From Bemisia tabaci (Eukaryota > Arthropoda > Insecta > Hemiptera > Aleyrodidae): a DNA stretch of 64,000 nt. The number at the start of each line of letters is the position of its first letter. The stretch's first letter is position 1. The notes beneath the pieces were generated by a model. That model was not told the origin of the DNA, made no database searches, and was given only the letters and a program-made list of their open reading frames with translations. Location: positions 24,291,131 to 24,355,130 of the forward strand of contig NC_092795.1 of the NCBI RefSeq assembly GCF_918797505.1. Reading direction: 5' to 3'. The position numbers and the translations under genes were made by a program. Shown here piece after piece: positions 24,198 to 36,053 of the stretch.

Positions 24198-24668
24198 TTG
24201 CATCTTGAGCACGACAGCAGAATCATAATTCCTCTGTCTGAACACTTTAATTATCAGGAAAAACGGAGCTACTTGATGAAGTATACGCTCTAAGAAAAAG
24301 GTTACCTCAGGAACCTGAGAGGTCCCATTTCCTGTCACGACTCTGGAAAAAACAAAATGACACACTGACACTTCAATACGACCACATTAATTCACTCTCG
24401 TCGAAATAATGAGAATACCTCTTCACACGTGACGCGTAGCGCGCAGCGTGGCCGACCAGCTACGGGCCAAATGAGTTAACACTGATTCATACGCGCTTGA
24501 ACCCATGTGTCGCGTTGCGTTCGTCTGCGGAAGCGTCTGAAACATACATTAGCGTCTTGACGAGGTGTTTAGTGTGTAATTGTTCCGAGTGGTGACATAC
24601 AGGTTAGCAGAGCTGTTGTAATCGTCCATGCCTCTTCGAGATTTGTATCGATCAATACATTATTCGGC

Positions 24669-24720
24669 ATGTTTTCTGCCACGCCCGGGGTCAGGCGACA
24701 GTTCGCCGCTGCGATAACAT
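24669..24720 (+). CDS. Alternative first coding exon (1a), sugar transporter
   Basis: ATG 24669 opens 17 codons, MFSATPGVRRQFAAAIT, and one base of an 18th before the strong donor GTAAGT at 24721 (phase 1). It is almost the same peptide as the exon at 38869 (MFATPGVRRQLAAAII). The trailing T joined to GT at 45005 makes a Cys codon and continues into the first transmembrane helix of the transporter. It may be an alternative promoter of that gene, or the leader of a lost or unseen paralog. The 5' flank (24400-24668) is less AT-rich than the surroundings. Confidence 0.6.
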
Positions 24721-26581
24721 GTAAGTTTATGTCGTATCATCACACTCTCTTAATTTCATGAAAGTTTCTGGGACGCAAAATGAACCGAGTAATGTAAAAA
24801 TAAGCATACCATGAAAAATAGTTAATTGCTGATCACGAAAGAAATTGACGCAGTCTGTGCATTATTTTAAATGACATTTTCTTTTCAACACGACGTTTTG
24901 AAACAATTTTCAGGATTTCAGGCTTTAAAAGATCCATCCCTTTTAAATCTGTTCTAAGGGGAAAATGTTACTAACGTAATCAGCATGTAGTACCTTTTGA
25001 TTCTAATAATCGGTGAACAAGTTAACAACTATATCGGAATTTCTGGCGATAGCAACAGAAAGCCCTTCTCAAAACTGACCTCAATTCCTTAGATTTTTAG
25101 AGGCCGTTTGGAACACATCCCAGTTCAGTGAATACGATATTGATAATAAAGCTATAAAATCTTTCCGTGAAGATTGTATGCGGCGACATCGTAATACTCG
25201 GGCTCTTTGTTGATAATAGAAACTTTCCTCTGTCCTCTCAGTAAAACTATCGCTGACTGCTAAAAGTATAAATGTGTCTTTTAATAGATTGGTAATTCAT
25301 AAAATAGATTTTCCTTTCTGTTAAAGTGGTTCTGGGTGTTTCACAGATAACTTGCAAAAACATTGACGGCTTTATACTTTTAAGCCTCCCTTTTGCACAG
25401 TTTTAGCTTAAAAATCTAAAAACTTACTCTTATCCACTGTGTTATATCAAAAGACTGGGTTTGAAAAAACTGATTTTTCAAAGTTCTGATGTATCAATAG
25501 AAAGGTATTCGTGCGAGAGTTTATCATTTCAAAAAAAAAAACCCTGTAAGTATGCGAGGTTATGATCAAGAGTTGTTGACAAACATACCGTCCTAATTCC
25601 GGGTTCGGTGACCGAAGTCAAAGCTTCCTACTTTTGGAACTTACGGCAGCAGTACCCCTTGCTCTCATCAATTTTCATTAGGAAACTGAGGTGTGTGTAT
25701 CTGACGAAACATTTTCTTTGATTTTTCTTTTGCCCTGATATGAGATATAAAGAGTAAAATGTTAGGGTGAAATTGCACAGTCACAATCTGGTAAAAACTT
25801 GAATTGCTTGTGTAAGTTTTGCAATCTTTGAATGGAGTTATGTGTTATTTCTTCAGAAAACGGCGAGTTATGGCTCCCCGATAGTAATTTGCTCTTCAAT
25901 ATGCATCAGTGGTATACTAACGGTTCTTAAAAGCTCAAAAATACTTCATTTGGTTCAGATACCATGTATTTTGTCCCTTATATTTTCATTTGATCCTTCT
26001 CACCTTTTCAAATCCGATTGAAGAAGCAACACAAATTAAGATCCTACAATTATGCATGCAATGATCTAGCGGGTATGACAAAGCATACATTCCTGCATAA
26101 TTTTAGACATGAATGTGCGCACACCCAGTCCATTATTATTGACATTGTGACACACATTCATACTTTAGCTCTAACATTTTTATCGATAGCATACTTTTCA
26201 CAGAGAATTGGCCAAAAAACTACTCCAGCCACATAAAGAAAGCGTAATCATTAGAGGTTAAGGAGGTTATCACTCGCAAAACACCGGAGTGCAATTCCCA
26301 TTCAGTTTGATTCACGCACGACGCTAGACGTAGGCAGCATTGCGGAAATATTTCGTGGTGTCGAAATGAATTGATTGACCTTGTGGTGTTAGAATGATGA
26401 GCTCTTTATTGTCATGCGGTGAAATGCATTTCCATTCATGATATGAGATTTGGATGCTCGTCATTGTTGTTAAATGGTCAGTTGGACAGTCACATGTTAC
26501 GAACTTCATGTATTTTGGCAGGATACACAGAAATTTATCCGAAAAGAAGAATAAAATACCATGAAAGAATACACTATGATA
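24721..26581. other. Non-coding stretch, probably intronic
   Basis: No exon, repeat family member or RNA gene recognised. If exon 1a splices to the transporter, this is the start of a ~20-kb intron. Confidence 0.4.
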
Positions 26582-26926
26582 CGGGGTTATTCAAAAGTCA
26601 CGCACCACTGGCCAAAACTTTAGTTCTAATTGGACGTATTTCTGTCAAACGGAACTATGTGCATTATGACGTGAGCCCTGCTATGCATATATTCTTATGG
26701 GTCTCAGGGCTCATGCCTTAATGCACGTAGTTCCGTTTGACAGAAATACGTCCAATTAAGATATTGATTCGCGGTTTGTAACGTTTTCCCCCATATTGAG
26801 AGGGAAACTTTTTTAGGTACTTTCCAGTTTTTGACCCCTTCAGGGAGAGGGTGGCAGGGTGCAATCAAAAATTTCAAATCGCCAACCCCCTCGTTGCCAG
26901 TGGTGCGTGACTTTTGAATGACCCTG
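26582..26926. mobile_element. MITE (CAGGGTCATTCAAAAGTCAC ends) interrupted by a younger MITE
   Basis: The left end CGGGGTTATTCAAAAGTCAC and the right end GTGACTTTTGAATGACCCTG are inverted repeats. They continue GCACCACTGGC and are bounded by TA on both sides (26580-26581, 26927-26928). The 130-bp palindromic element at 26628-26757 sits inside it, so this element is the older one. Confidence 0.75.
26628..26757. mobile_element. Short palindromic MITE, AATTGGACGTATTTCTGTC family, copy 2
   Basis: 130 bp and nearly identical to the copy at 24068-24197, including the TGAGCCCTG loop. It is nested in the MITE at 26582-26926. Confidence 0.88.
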
Positions 26927-27219
26927 TAGATTTACTGGGTGCGCGGCTAACCTATTACTGATTGCATTGAGCTACAGCTGGTTGTTAAGTATGGGTTGGA
27001 GGATGGGACCCTATCGCAGGATTTTAAGTACCTCCCGAATGTAAGTGGAAAAAAAAATAATAATTAAAATACAATAACAATTAATGTAAAAAAACCATAT
27101 TTTCAAACCAATTTTAGCTTATTCTCGCATTAAATCTTATACTTGCATGTTTTTCGTGACCATTGAGATTCGGGCTATCGCGTCATGCTCTTTTCAATCA
27201 TACTTATCCCAATTCTGTA

Positions 27220-28141
27220 CCCTGGTAAAAATTGGCGATAAGAACTGCGTTTCAAAATACCGTAGGAATTCTTAAAGCCGGCTAAAGAAGGCTACAGAAA
27301 ATCATATAGCTGGCTGACGAATGCGGAAAAAATCATACGGCCGGGCTATACGAAGCGATAAAAAAGTATGCAGCCGGGCTATAATTCCTATCGCCGGGCT
27401 TTACACTTTATCGCCATCGATTATAAAAGGCTATAAGAAATTGTGTAGAAATTCGTGTGCATGCTTTGAAAATCCTTAAGTTTGATACGGAACCACCTTA
27501 ATATTTACAAAACACACATTATATTTTCCTTTAACACACATTTTTTTTCATCAATTAAAATGAGAATAATCCATACAGGATGTGCAAACATTTCAAAATC
27601 ATGAGTTGAATAACGCTGACTCCGCCAGATTAAATATTAGAGCCTTACACAAAGCGGAGCGGCGACGCACTGGCGCCTACAAACCTAACAGGGATACTCC
27701 ACGCATTGCGCAACGCGTGAAGTATCCCTGTTAGGTTTGTAGGCGCCAATGCGTGTTTCGCGATGGCTGCCCGCCTGCCACGGCGCTTGAAGCAACTATT
27801 TCACACCAGAGGTATTGCACAGTATCATACGAAACTGAGGGCGCTCTGATATATTAGTAATGGCAGGCATCCATCAAAAGAACGGAGCTTTCCTCGCAAA
27901 ATAAATCAAGATACTACGGCCCAAAAAGAGAGCAGTATTGCAAAAATTCACTAAATCCTAGCATCCGTAATTAGTAACGTTTAGCATACACTTTATCGCC
28001 TGGCTGTTGCTTAATCGCCATCGGCTATAAAGGCTATAAGAAATTGTGTAGCCGGCTATAGAAGCTATTGAAAATCTTACTGCCGGCTGTAGGTCTATGG
28101 TATTTTGGAACACAGATTCTACTGCCAATTTTTTACCAGAG
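27220..28141. mobile_element. CCCTGG-ended non-autonomous element, copy 2
   Basis: Full-length homolog of 334-1274: same start (CCCTGGTAAAAATTGGCGAT), same GCCGGGCTATA blocks, same central palindrome and same end (CTATGGTATTTTGGAACACA to TTTTACCAGAG). Flanked by TA on each side. 922 bp, no transposase. Confidence 0.85.
27665..27754. repeat. Palindrome, diverged copy of 783-872
   Basis: Arms 27665-27709 and 27710-27754 pair with about four mismatches. The core GGCGCCTACAAACCTAACAG is unchanged from the copy at 783-872. Confidence 0.85.
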
Positions 28142-31100
28142 TAAGAATAAGCAGTTGTATCATAGGAGAATAATGTGCCTAAAATATGTGTACGAATAAA
28201 AAGGGTACAACCATACAATATTTTAAACTTAGACTAGATTCTACCGGAGAAAACATTATTTCTGCTCGTTATTTAAGCTTTGACTCAAGCTTCACAACTT
28301 CAATTTTGGTTATGAAAGGCACACCTCGAAAAACACTTAACGAGAGTATAAGGACACCTTTGGCATTAGCAGGGATTGTTCTTTTTCATGATTTGAGCCA
28401 GCTAATATAATCCAAAAAGACGCGTCTGACTAATATGCGCGAAAAATATACCATACTTAATAGAAGCTATGCTTTTTTAGAATGAACTAACGCTTCCTGA
28501 CAAAAAAAAATAAGAGTCGGTGTATGTAATGGCCGTAGATCTAAAATGGTGTAAAAAATAAAACGGCATGTGCTCTATTATGTAGGTAAAACCACATCAA
28601 AATCAGTTGCGCATTGGGAAACGCACGTTGTATACAAATACAATTACACACAATCGAGCGTATTTGGTGCTTATGAAATCAATTTTTCTGTATCTGTTCT
28701 CAATTAGAAGCTTTCTTGAGAACTGATTCAGGTGCGAAAGTCGTCACGAGTGGTATACTGGAGAACAAACGAAGATTTTGTTAATTTTTCTGTGTAAAAC
28801 TTTTGACAGCCTTAAAATCACTGAAACAAATAAACAATGAGTAATGAACACTTACACGCGGTAAGTACCTATGTTCCCGCCACCGGAGTTCAAGTGCACG
28901 GTATTTTCATTTTTCACTCGTGAATATAAGTGTCTGATCGTCATTGTCCAGTCACCGTGGCCTCTTCAGTTCTAATATCAACTACACGTCAATTTTATCA
29001 ATCGCCGGTAATTCCTCAAATGATGACAGTAGCGGCAAATTACATCAATGAACTACAAATGGATGTCTCATGACTACAACTGTCCGACGGGAAAAAAATT
29101 AAAATGTGGTTTTTACTGCGAAAAACTGTTTTTAAGGTTTCATGCATTATCTACTTTCTTACAAACGTTTTTTCAACGTTTTGAAATAAAGTAACGATGT
29201 GAGGTCAAAGTAACATTCTCTTGCAATTTCTCTATTAAAATTTATTTTAATGCTCCTAGTGTAAAAAGATTTTTGTAAAATTAAAACAAAAAATGGTATC
29301 AATTTTGTGCAGAATGCCTATGCAGTCGCTCATAAATTTTGTTGTCAGCTTGAATGCTGATGTATGAAATTCATTTCTAGTGAGACTAGTTCCTGCATCT
29401 GCATGTTGGCGAACGCATTAGAAGCCTCTTCATTTGTTGCGAGAGTACTTAAAATTCAAGTCACTTCCATGGTTGAGTGACATAGAACATATTGGCAAAC
29501 TCCAGCTGTCGTCTGTCACAGCAGCTCCCTTCCGATTTAGGGAAAAATACATTTTAAAAAATTATAATGTAGAACAGGAGGACCTTATTGAAGCTTCGCA
29601 ATTTCCTCCTCTCGCTTTGCATGTTGAGCCCCGAAATAAATGAGCAAGATTCGCTATTTTGAGAGCTGTCTATGTGTTACGAGAGTTAAAGTTCTTAAGG
29701 GTCCCGTGTCACAAAAGTGAAAACGATTTTGTGTGATCCTTGTCGAGGGATACATAATTTTTGGATAGTGCCCCGTAAGGAACAAGGATCAAAAGAACTA
29801 AGCTCTTACCAATTATTTTCAGCTAGATCACCGCAACGAAATAGTCTTCAAGAGATTACATGCAGCCTGTTATTCAGCAGATGGATTCTAAACCTGGATT
29901 AATGCATGTGATGTGGTATTTGCGTGATTTGAAGGCTAATTGACATCGGCTCTCTTCCTCTGATAGTGAGCTCACGAACTCATGCACAACACGGCAGAGG
30001 CATGCGCGATGAAAATTCCATGGTCTTGGTTCAAATTGATAGATTGAACTTTAAAACTACTTGCGCTAACAATGATTGGTTTTACACCCACACTTTGGGG
30101 ACATACCAATCGCATAACGATCACATTTTGTCATGACCTAACTCTTATAGAGTGTGATTGACACCTAAAATTCAAAACTAGGGATGAGAATTCCCTCTCC
30201 TTGACCGATCTCAGAGAGTTGTATCTTTGAATCAGCCGATTTTAAAACCTAGCATGTAAAAAAAAAAGAAAGAAAAAAAAATTTTTCCATCGTCTGCCTG
30301 AAGACTACTCGAAAACTTAAAAAATGTGTCATTCCATGCAAAAAAGTAGCAAGTTCAAAAATTAAATCTCCTCATAAATTGAATTCAAATGGCGAGTAAA
30401 ATTTTGTGTTCGGTGATACGTAGTTTCTTTTAAGAACGTATTTTTTATTGGTTTTTATGAGACGATGATACATCCAAAGCGGGTATCATCATGCCGTCTT
30501 GATATTTTGTGCTATTAACGATTGAGTGCAGTCAAATCTGTGATATAACTGCCTGTAAGCACAAGTAACAAATCAGTATAATCGCACTCATCACGAAGAT
30601 CTGTTTTCATGTGTCCAAATAAAATTCGCACCGCGGGATATCGATGACATAACATCATTTTTGAGTCCTTACTTGTCTGATTAATAAGAAAAATTTAGAT
30701 ATATTGTAGATACAATGAAAAAATAAAAGGTTGTAAGGTATAAAGTGTAAAATAAAATGGCTTGACTTGCATACAAACTTGTATTTTAAAAAGTTCAAAT
30801 TAGGATTTCTCTAAGTCATTCAGTTCTTAAAATCTGATGATCATTCTACGCTTTGTACAAAAAAACCTACGTAGGGCAAGTATTGTCGTCTCATTTATCT
30901 TCAAGTATAGAAAATCACATAGTGTGGAGATGCACAGTGGATCGAGTCAATCAGAAAAGTAGGACACGAAATTTTTGACTAAAACTGGAAAGTTTGATGT
31001 TTATTTCGTCACATTTTAAATATTTTGGAGTGCCTCTGGCAGAAAATCTCACGAGGAAACCAGTTGAACCATTTTGAAAACCTCAAGTTTTTGTATAAAT

Positions 31101-31249
31101 GGAGTTATAAGCTTGTCAAATTTCCAAATTTTGTCCGACCTCTCCAATTGATTCGATCCAATGTGAGACGTAGTAAATACTCCCCCTACGAGTATTCCTC
31201 TTATATCCGAAGTTTTCCAGTTGTATCCGATAGATCTCGTTGGTGACCT
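28142..31249. other. Non-coding stretch
   Basis: No exon or repeat family member recognised. The minus-strand AATAAA at 31005-31000 is a candidate polyadenylation signal for the secreted-protein gene, 258 bases behind its stop. Confidence 0.4.
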
Positions 31250-31275
31250 CCAGGATGACTAATCAGTCATCCTGG
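31250..31275. repeat. Stem-loop overlapping a stop codon
   Basis: CCAGGATGACT (31250-31260) and AGTCATCCTGG (31265-31275) are perfect inverse copies with a 4-base loop. The TGA stop of the minus-strand secreted-protein gene (31265-31263) sits at the loop. Confidence 0.8.
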
Positions 31276-31553
31276 AAGCAGTTGAATTTATCCCGGAGAT
31301 CACGGGCTGCCTCGACGATCCGTGCTGACTCTCGGAGATTTCCGGGACGTTTTTGGCCTCCTTTTAACTCCACATCCACCCTTTTCAACACCGCGAGACC
31401 GTTGTGGATGATATTGAAGGCTTTCCTCGAGACTACTCGACTCCAGACTATATCACTCTGGTACGCGTTTCTTGCCCTGGTCAGCTTTTTTAAGGCTCCG
31501 TTCTTTTCCTTGACCAGATTGCAGACCGCCGAATCGTTCTTGTCCAGTTTGAC
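31263..31553 (-). CDS. Exon 4 of the secreted protein gene
   Basis: 97 codons including TGA, read from the acceptor CATTTTAG in phase 0: starts VKLDKNDSAVCNLVKEKNG and ends DKFNCFQDD. It is basic and predicted helical, and more GC-rich than its flanks. It has no start codon, so simple ORF scanning would not list it. The plus-strand frame over the same bases is its shadow. Confidence 0.75.
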   Translation of the reverse strand, partial: VKLDKNDSAVCNLVKEKNGALKKLTRARNAYQSDIVWSRVVSRKAFNIIHNGLAVLKRVDVELKGGQKRPGNLRESARIVEAARDLRDKFNCFQDD

Positions 31554-34500
31554 CTAAAATGCGGAAAACTTTTCTCAGACGTTATTGTCACCAAACGTTA
31601 CACTTTAGAAACCCCACTCTGCTATCTCCTTCATGGTGCAGAATTTATGTTTGAAAGTCAACACTCAGATTCATGTCATTATGATGCTAACTGAGCGACT
31701 GGTTTCGGAAACCTAACTTGATTTGCAGAAACTCTCTAGCGAATTTCTTTCGCAACACGCATCAGTTGGACTCCATTTTGCGATAAGGAACTATAAATTC
31801 TGGCTCAGTTTAAAAATAACGTACGTACTATATGCACGTAATGTACTGTGCATATCAGGGCCGGATTAAGGGGGTGGCCACATGGGCCGCGGCCCATGGC
31901 GGCAAATCTAAGGGGCGGCAAAAATTTGCAATTTTTTAAAATGTAGGTATTAATAAAAATCGGATTTAGAAAAAAAAATTACAAACGAGAAAAGGCTACA
32001 AAATCTCTCATTTCCTGAGAGTATAGTCATTTCTAATTTTGTCGTCTTTCAGGGATACAAGAGACAACACCTTAAATTAGTCGGGTTGAGAGAGAAACCA
32101 AACAAACAATTTGGCCTGGAACGGCGCGACTTAGGGAGAAATGATGACGAGGACTTGAGATGAAAAGGAGAAGCCCTCGGCGCGGCAATCAACATGTAAC
32201 ACATATCAGCGCCTACAAGACTGCACGAATACTTCACGCATTGCATCAAACACAGTGCGGTTATTGTGGTCAGCGTGAAACGGAGAGCGCCTACAAGACT
32301 GCACGAATACTTCACGCATTGCGCCAAACATAGTGCGGTCAGCGTGAAACGCATAGCGCCTTCAAGACTGCGTGAATACTTCACGCACTGCGCCATTGGA
32401 TCAAAAATTAATTGAATTAAAAATTAAAGCGCATTGCGTAATTAATTACGAAACGCCCTCAACTGGATTAATTGTCTGTTAAGTTGATGTCGTTGAGAAA
32501 TGTGACTGACCTGTCTCATTTTTAGCACATCTTCACCAATGCGAGTGTCAAGAATTTTGCATTCGCCTTCGTAAGTTTCGTCGTATTTCAATAGCACACA
32601 CAAGTTCTCGCAGATGGCTTCATGAGTTTCTTTTGAACAGTCCTCTTCGTCCTCACGCAAAAAAGCCAAAACTTTACCCAACGAATCATGCACTGGAAAA
32701 ATTAAGCATAAAATTGGAAACGGATACATTTCCAACATATATAAGTATGAGGAGCAAAATCATCTCTAGCGTTCAAGAGATCAATAGGTCTGTTGTACAC
32801 TAAAGATAAAGCCAACGATGAGGAAAAAAACACTTAAAAGTGGTCCGAACTGAAAGTAACAAGGCGGAGGAATGGTGCTGGGTCCGTCCCCACCATTCCG
32901 CGGGGAAAACAAAGCCAAAAAGTTTCAATTTTTTTTTAAGTAGAGCCGAAAAAATATTTTTTGAGCTGTAATGAGTACCAGTACGAGACAGATGGGGATA
33001 GTGTTCAGCTCCGGCAGCTTATGTTGGAATATTAAGTTGAGGTCACGGCGACAGATCTATAACGCTTTGGGTCTTTTTAGACCTCGTCAGTAGATCTCAC
33101 TCGTCAGGTCCCCAACTTAGCAACCCGCAAAATCCAAGACGGCATGAAATCAGAGGAATAATGTTCGTCTTTTTTCTTTGAAAGAAATAGAATCTGACGA
33201 GGAACCTGCAACGTTGCAAATCAAAATGCGAGTTTTGCCTCACAGTTTAGAGGGTCGGGCTAAGTACCTAAATTATATTTTTTTTTAAACTTACGTACAC
33301 ATTTTCTCTGATGAAACAATGCTATACTACATTACCTGCAGAGCAGCTATCGGCAGACTTGATTTCTTCGCGTGCTATTTTGATATACCCGAGACCTTCT
33401 GACAAACGCTCCTCGATCCTGTTCCTAAGGTCTTGCTGATGTTCCAACAGGTTGTCGAGATCCTGTTTGACCTCATCTTCGTTCGAATCCTTTTCGCTGC
33501 GCACTGCCTGTGGCGAGGGAAAAAATTCCAGACAGGGAAACTTCAGAATTCATCTTGATAAAAAATTATACTTCATGTGGAAAGCTCTAGTACACGGCAG
33601 GGCCGGATTAAGGGGCTGGCCACATGGGCCGCGGCCTATGGCGGCAAAATGTAGGAAAAATCGGATCCAGAAAATAAATTACAAAGGAGAAAAGGCGATA
33701 AAATCTCTCATTTCCTGAGAGTAAAAGTATAGTAATTTCTAATTTTGTCGTCTTTCTGTGATAGAAGAGACAACACCTTTCATCAGTCGAGTTAAGAGAG
33801 AAACCAGACACGCAATTTGACCTTAAGCGGAGCGGCGCAGAAGGCAATGATGACGAGGACTGAGATGAAAAGCTAGGGGAAGCCCTCGGCGCGGCGGTCG
33901 GCATGAAACGCATGGCGCCTACAAGACTGGATGAATACTTCACGCATTGCGTCAAACATTCCGGTCAGCAGCGGTCGGCGAGAAATGCATAGCGCCTACA
34001 AGGCTGCATGAATACTTCACGCATTGCGCCAAACACAATGCGGTCAGCGCGGCGAAGGAAGTTAAAATTATTAAACCACATTTATGTTTGTTCTTTCATA
34101 ATTTTTTCGTTCGTTTGTTATAAATGGAAGGCCTTGTCCAAACAGGGATGAGTTTACGGAACTTAACTTTCGCGTAATTTTCCGTGAACTTTTGTTAGGG
34201 GGCTTTCACAAAAAATGTGCCCAACACGAGTAGATGAGTCTCATGCACCCCTCTCCCACCGGCACGTTCACTTAACGAATGAGAAGGGGGCGGAAAAATA
34301 CAGGCGGCCCATAGGCGGCAAGTAGGTAAATCCGGCCCTGGTACAGGGGATCTTAAATCTACGCGACATTTTCCGGTGAGCACATCTTTCATAAAACTGG
34401 TCGGAACGGACCTCAACCTCAAACCTGCAAATTGTGCTTAGTATTATATCTATCCTCACAAACATGAAAAGTGTGGTTTTCTCAACTAGCTTGAAGTAAA

Positions 34501-34733
34501 TAAAGTCCCCTTATATGAAGGATAATGCAGTTCGTAGATTCTTCATTAGCTGAACAATCTCTAAAACTCCGAACAAAATAAGAAGTGCCCTAACGTTACG
34601 GAGGAAGGATATATAGCAGCATCGGTGCCTCCCTTACAGAAAACTGTATAAGATACAAAAACTAGCATGGTACCTGAATCAAAAGAACGGCAAGCGTTGC
34701 GCACAAGAACACTATTTTAATCTTAGCACCCAT
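31263..34733 (-). CDS. Secreted Cys-containing helical protein, four exons
   Basis: Exons on the minus strand: 34733-34674, 33507-33336, 32692-32511, 31553-31263. Every donor/acceptor is GT-AG and phases match (0, 1, 0), giving 234 residues. It starts MGAKIKIVFLCATLAVLLIQ, a clear signal peptide likely cleaved about residue 24. The second exon is charged and helical (LLEHQQDLRNRIEERLSEGL). The mature chain has seven cysteines, four in exon 3 (EEDC, AIC, NLC, GEC), one at the end of exon 2 and two in exon 4. I recognise no family; a lineage-specific secreted (salivary, venom-like or haemolymph) protein is conceivable but is inference. A TATAAAAAGG box lies upstream. hAT-type elements occupy introns 1 and 3. 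If transporter exon 1a is used, this gene is nested antisense in that intron. Confidence 0.75.
31857..32396 (-). mobile_element. hAT-type element (CAGGGCCGG family), copy 3, truncated
   Basis: Starts CAGGGCCGGATTAAGGGGGT, i.e. the family in reverse orientation. It includes three internal units with CGAATACTTCACGCATTGCG-type cores, then stops at about 32396 without the opposite end or a matching target duplication. Lies in intron 3 of the secreted-protein gene. Confidence 0.82.
32511..32692 (-). CDS. Exon 3 of the secreted protein gene
   Basis: 182 bp after a TTTTTCCAG acceptor, completing a Val codon, and ending CAG/GTCAGT in phase 0. Holds four cysteines. Without splicing, the frame would continue to a TAA at 32442 through intron sequence; the consensus donor and the in-phase exon 4 argue against that. 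Confidence 0.75.
33336..33507 (-). CDS. Exon 2 of the secreted protein gene
   Basis: 172 bp after a CTCGCCACAG acceptor, phase 0 in and phase 1 out (GCAG/GTAATG). It encodes the region just after the signal peptide (SEKDSNEDEVKQ) and an amphipathic helix, ending with DSCSA. Confidence 0.76.
33598..34340 (-). mobile_element. hAT-type element (CAGGGCCGG family), copy 4
   Basis: Starts CAGGGCCGGATTAAGGGGCT and ends AAATCCGGCCCTG. Flanks GTACACGG (33590-33597) and GTACAGGG (34341-34348) are a target duplication with one mismatch. 743 bp with two internal units. Lies in intron 1 of the secreted-protein gene, in reverse orientation relative to copies 1, 2 and 5. Confidence 0.88.
34674..34733 (-). 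CDS. Exon 1 of the secreted protein gene (signal peptide)
   Basis: ATG at 34733 and exactly 20 codons to CAG/GTACCA (phase 0). Encodes a basic N-end (GAKIK) and a hydrophobic core (IVFLCATLAVLLI), a typical signal peptide. Confidence 0.78.
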
Positions 34734-34767
34734 GATCAGAAACTTAGGAGACCCCGGTTTCGAGTTT

Positions 34768-34777
34768 CCTTTTTATA
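34768..34777 (-). promoter_or_regulatory. TATA box of the secreted protein gene
   Basis: The minus strand reads TATAAAAAGG, 35-44 bases before ATG 34733. The implied 5' leader is short, about 10-15 bases, unless transcription starts elsewhere. Confidence 0.55.
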
Positions 34778-36053
34778 CCCGCACCTTTTAGTGTTAAAGG
34801 TCATGCTTTTGACGCATTTTTAATCCTTGACGGGTGTTGCTAATGGTTTTGCCCTTTTGCTGTTACATGCAACAACGTTTTTCTCAAAAGCCATGCGTAA
34901 GTGAGATGGATTTACGCATTAAACTAGACTCAAATTCCATAAAAACGTGCGATCGACTCTCTTGACGAGGAAAGTGCGCCAGATTTTTTCTGGAAATTGC
35001 TTTCCGTTGCTCGACTTAGCTCAAATGAGTCGGAAATTTTTCGACGAAGAAAACGTGGCAAAGTGAAACCATTACGATTTTTAAAGTTTTTTCCCCTCAT
35101 AGAGAGCTTTTCCCAAGTAGTCAACTTATTCATTATATCTTAAAAGTCTTACCTAATAACGAGAGACGACTATTCTCGAAAGTTAGTAACAGTTTCTAGC
35201 CACCTTGCAAATCCATCACGAATAATCGATTTAGGGAGAGATGGACTGATCAAAAAAATATCGATTTTTTTTCACTTGAATTTAAATTTCTCTCGCATAT
35301 TGGTTACTCTGGTTATTGACTTGAGAGTAAAATCGCAACTGCTGATTATGTTCTTCTATACATATATCGCATACTCAAGTTGGCTATATGACGCTGGTGA
35401 ATCATATTTTATGACGGTACTTCAATTTTAAGTGAGCTGTCAAGAGGAAAAATCCGCCCTCTCGAGAGCCATTCTATTCCTAGAAATGGATTAGGTATTT
35501 GTGCAATAAATAAAATCTTGACTTATGTATACAAGTGTGACCAAAATCTGGAACGGAACACCTAACCAATTTTACTACGAAGGATTCAAGTATATACACT
35601 TGAGAGGGGGGTGGTATAGTTTTTTGTGACCGGAAATAAAGGTCTATTCATGAAATTTGTAACTCTCAAAATGCAGAGGAAAATTACGGTTCTTCTCAAA
35701 AATTTACTTGTGGATTCTCTTTTTGATTTTACAAAAACTCGCTGAAATTTTCGATGTAAACCGTTCGACCGTTTTTTAATGAAAACGTATGTTGTCAAGT
35801 TACAGCTTACAAAGTTGCAATTAATGGAGCTCGTTTACCTCTATATTTATCATTAAATCTGCCTTAGGCACACTCTTAACAAGAGGAGGAGATTTATTCT
35901 ATTGTGCTAAGAAAAAACGCCTTATGAACCTTTGGATGCATCCAAGTTTCTTTTGATAAAAATAAATTCTCAAAAATAATTATATGTAGTAGTAGGAGAG
36001 ATTTGCCAACATTTGAATGTTCATACAACGTTTCCCCTTAGAACGGCTGCATA
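34778..36053. other. Non-coding stretch
   Basis: No supported gene. A minus-strand ATG frame at 35133-34930 (67 codons, Lys/Arg/Ser-rich, no domain) lies upstream of the secreted-protein promoter and could be chance. Confidence 0.4.

Noticed and set aside
31025..31557. Plus-strand frames of 73 and 105 codons
   Set aside because: The second is antisense to exon 4 of the secreted-protein gene, whose splice phase and composition are better supported. The first has no features.
32049..32396. 115-codon minus-strand frame with repeated QCVKYSCSLVGA-like peptides
   Set aside because: It is translation of the internal tandem units of hAT-type copy 3; the same peptides arise in copies 2, 4 and 5, so this is not a gene.
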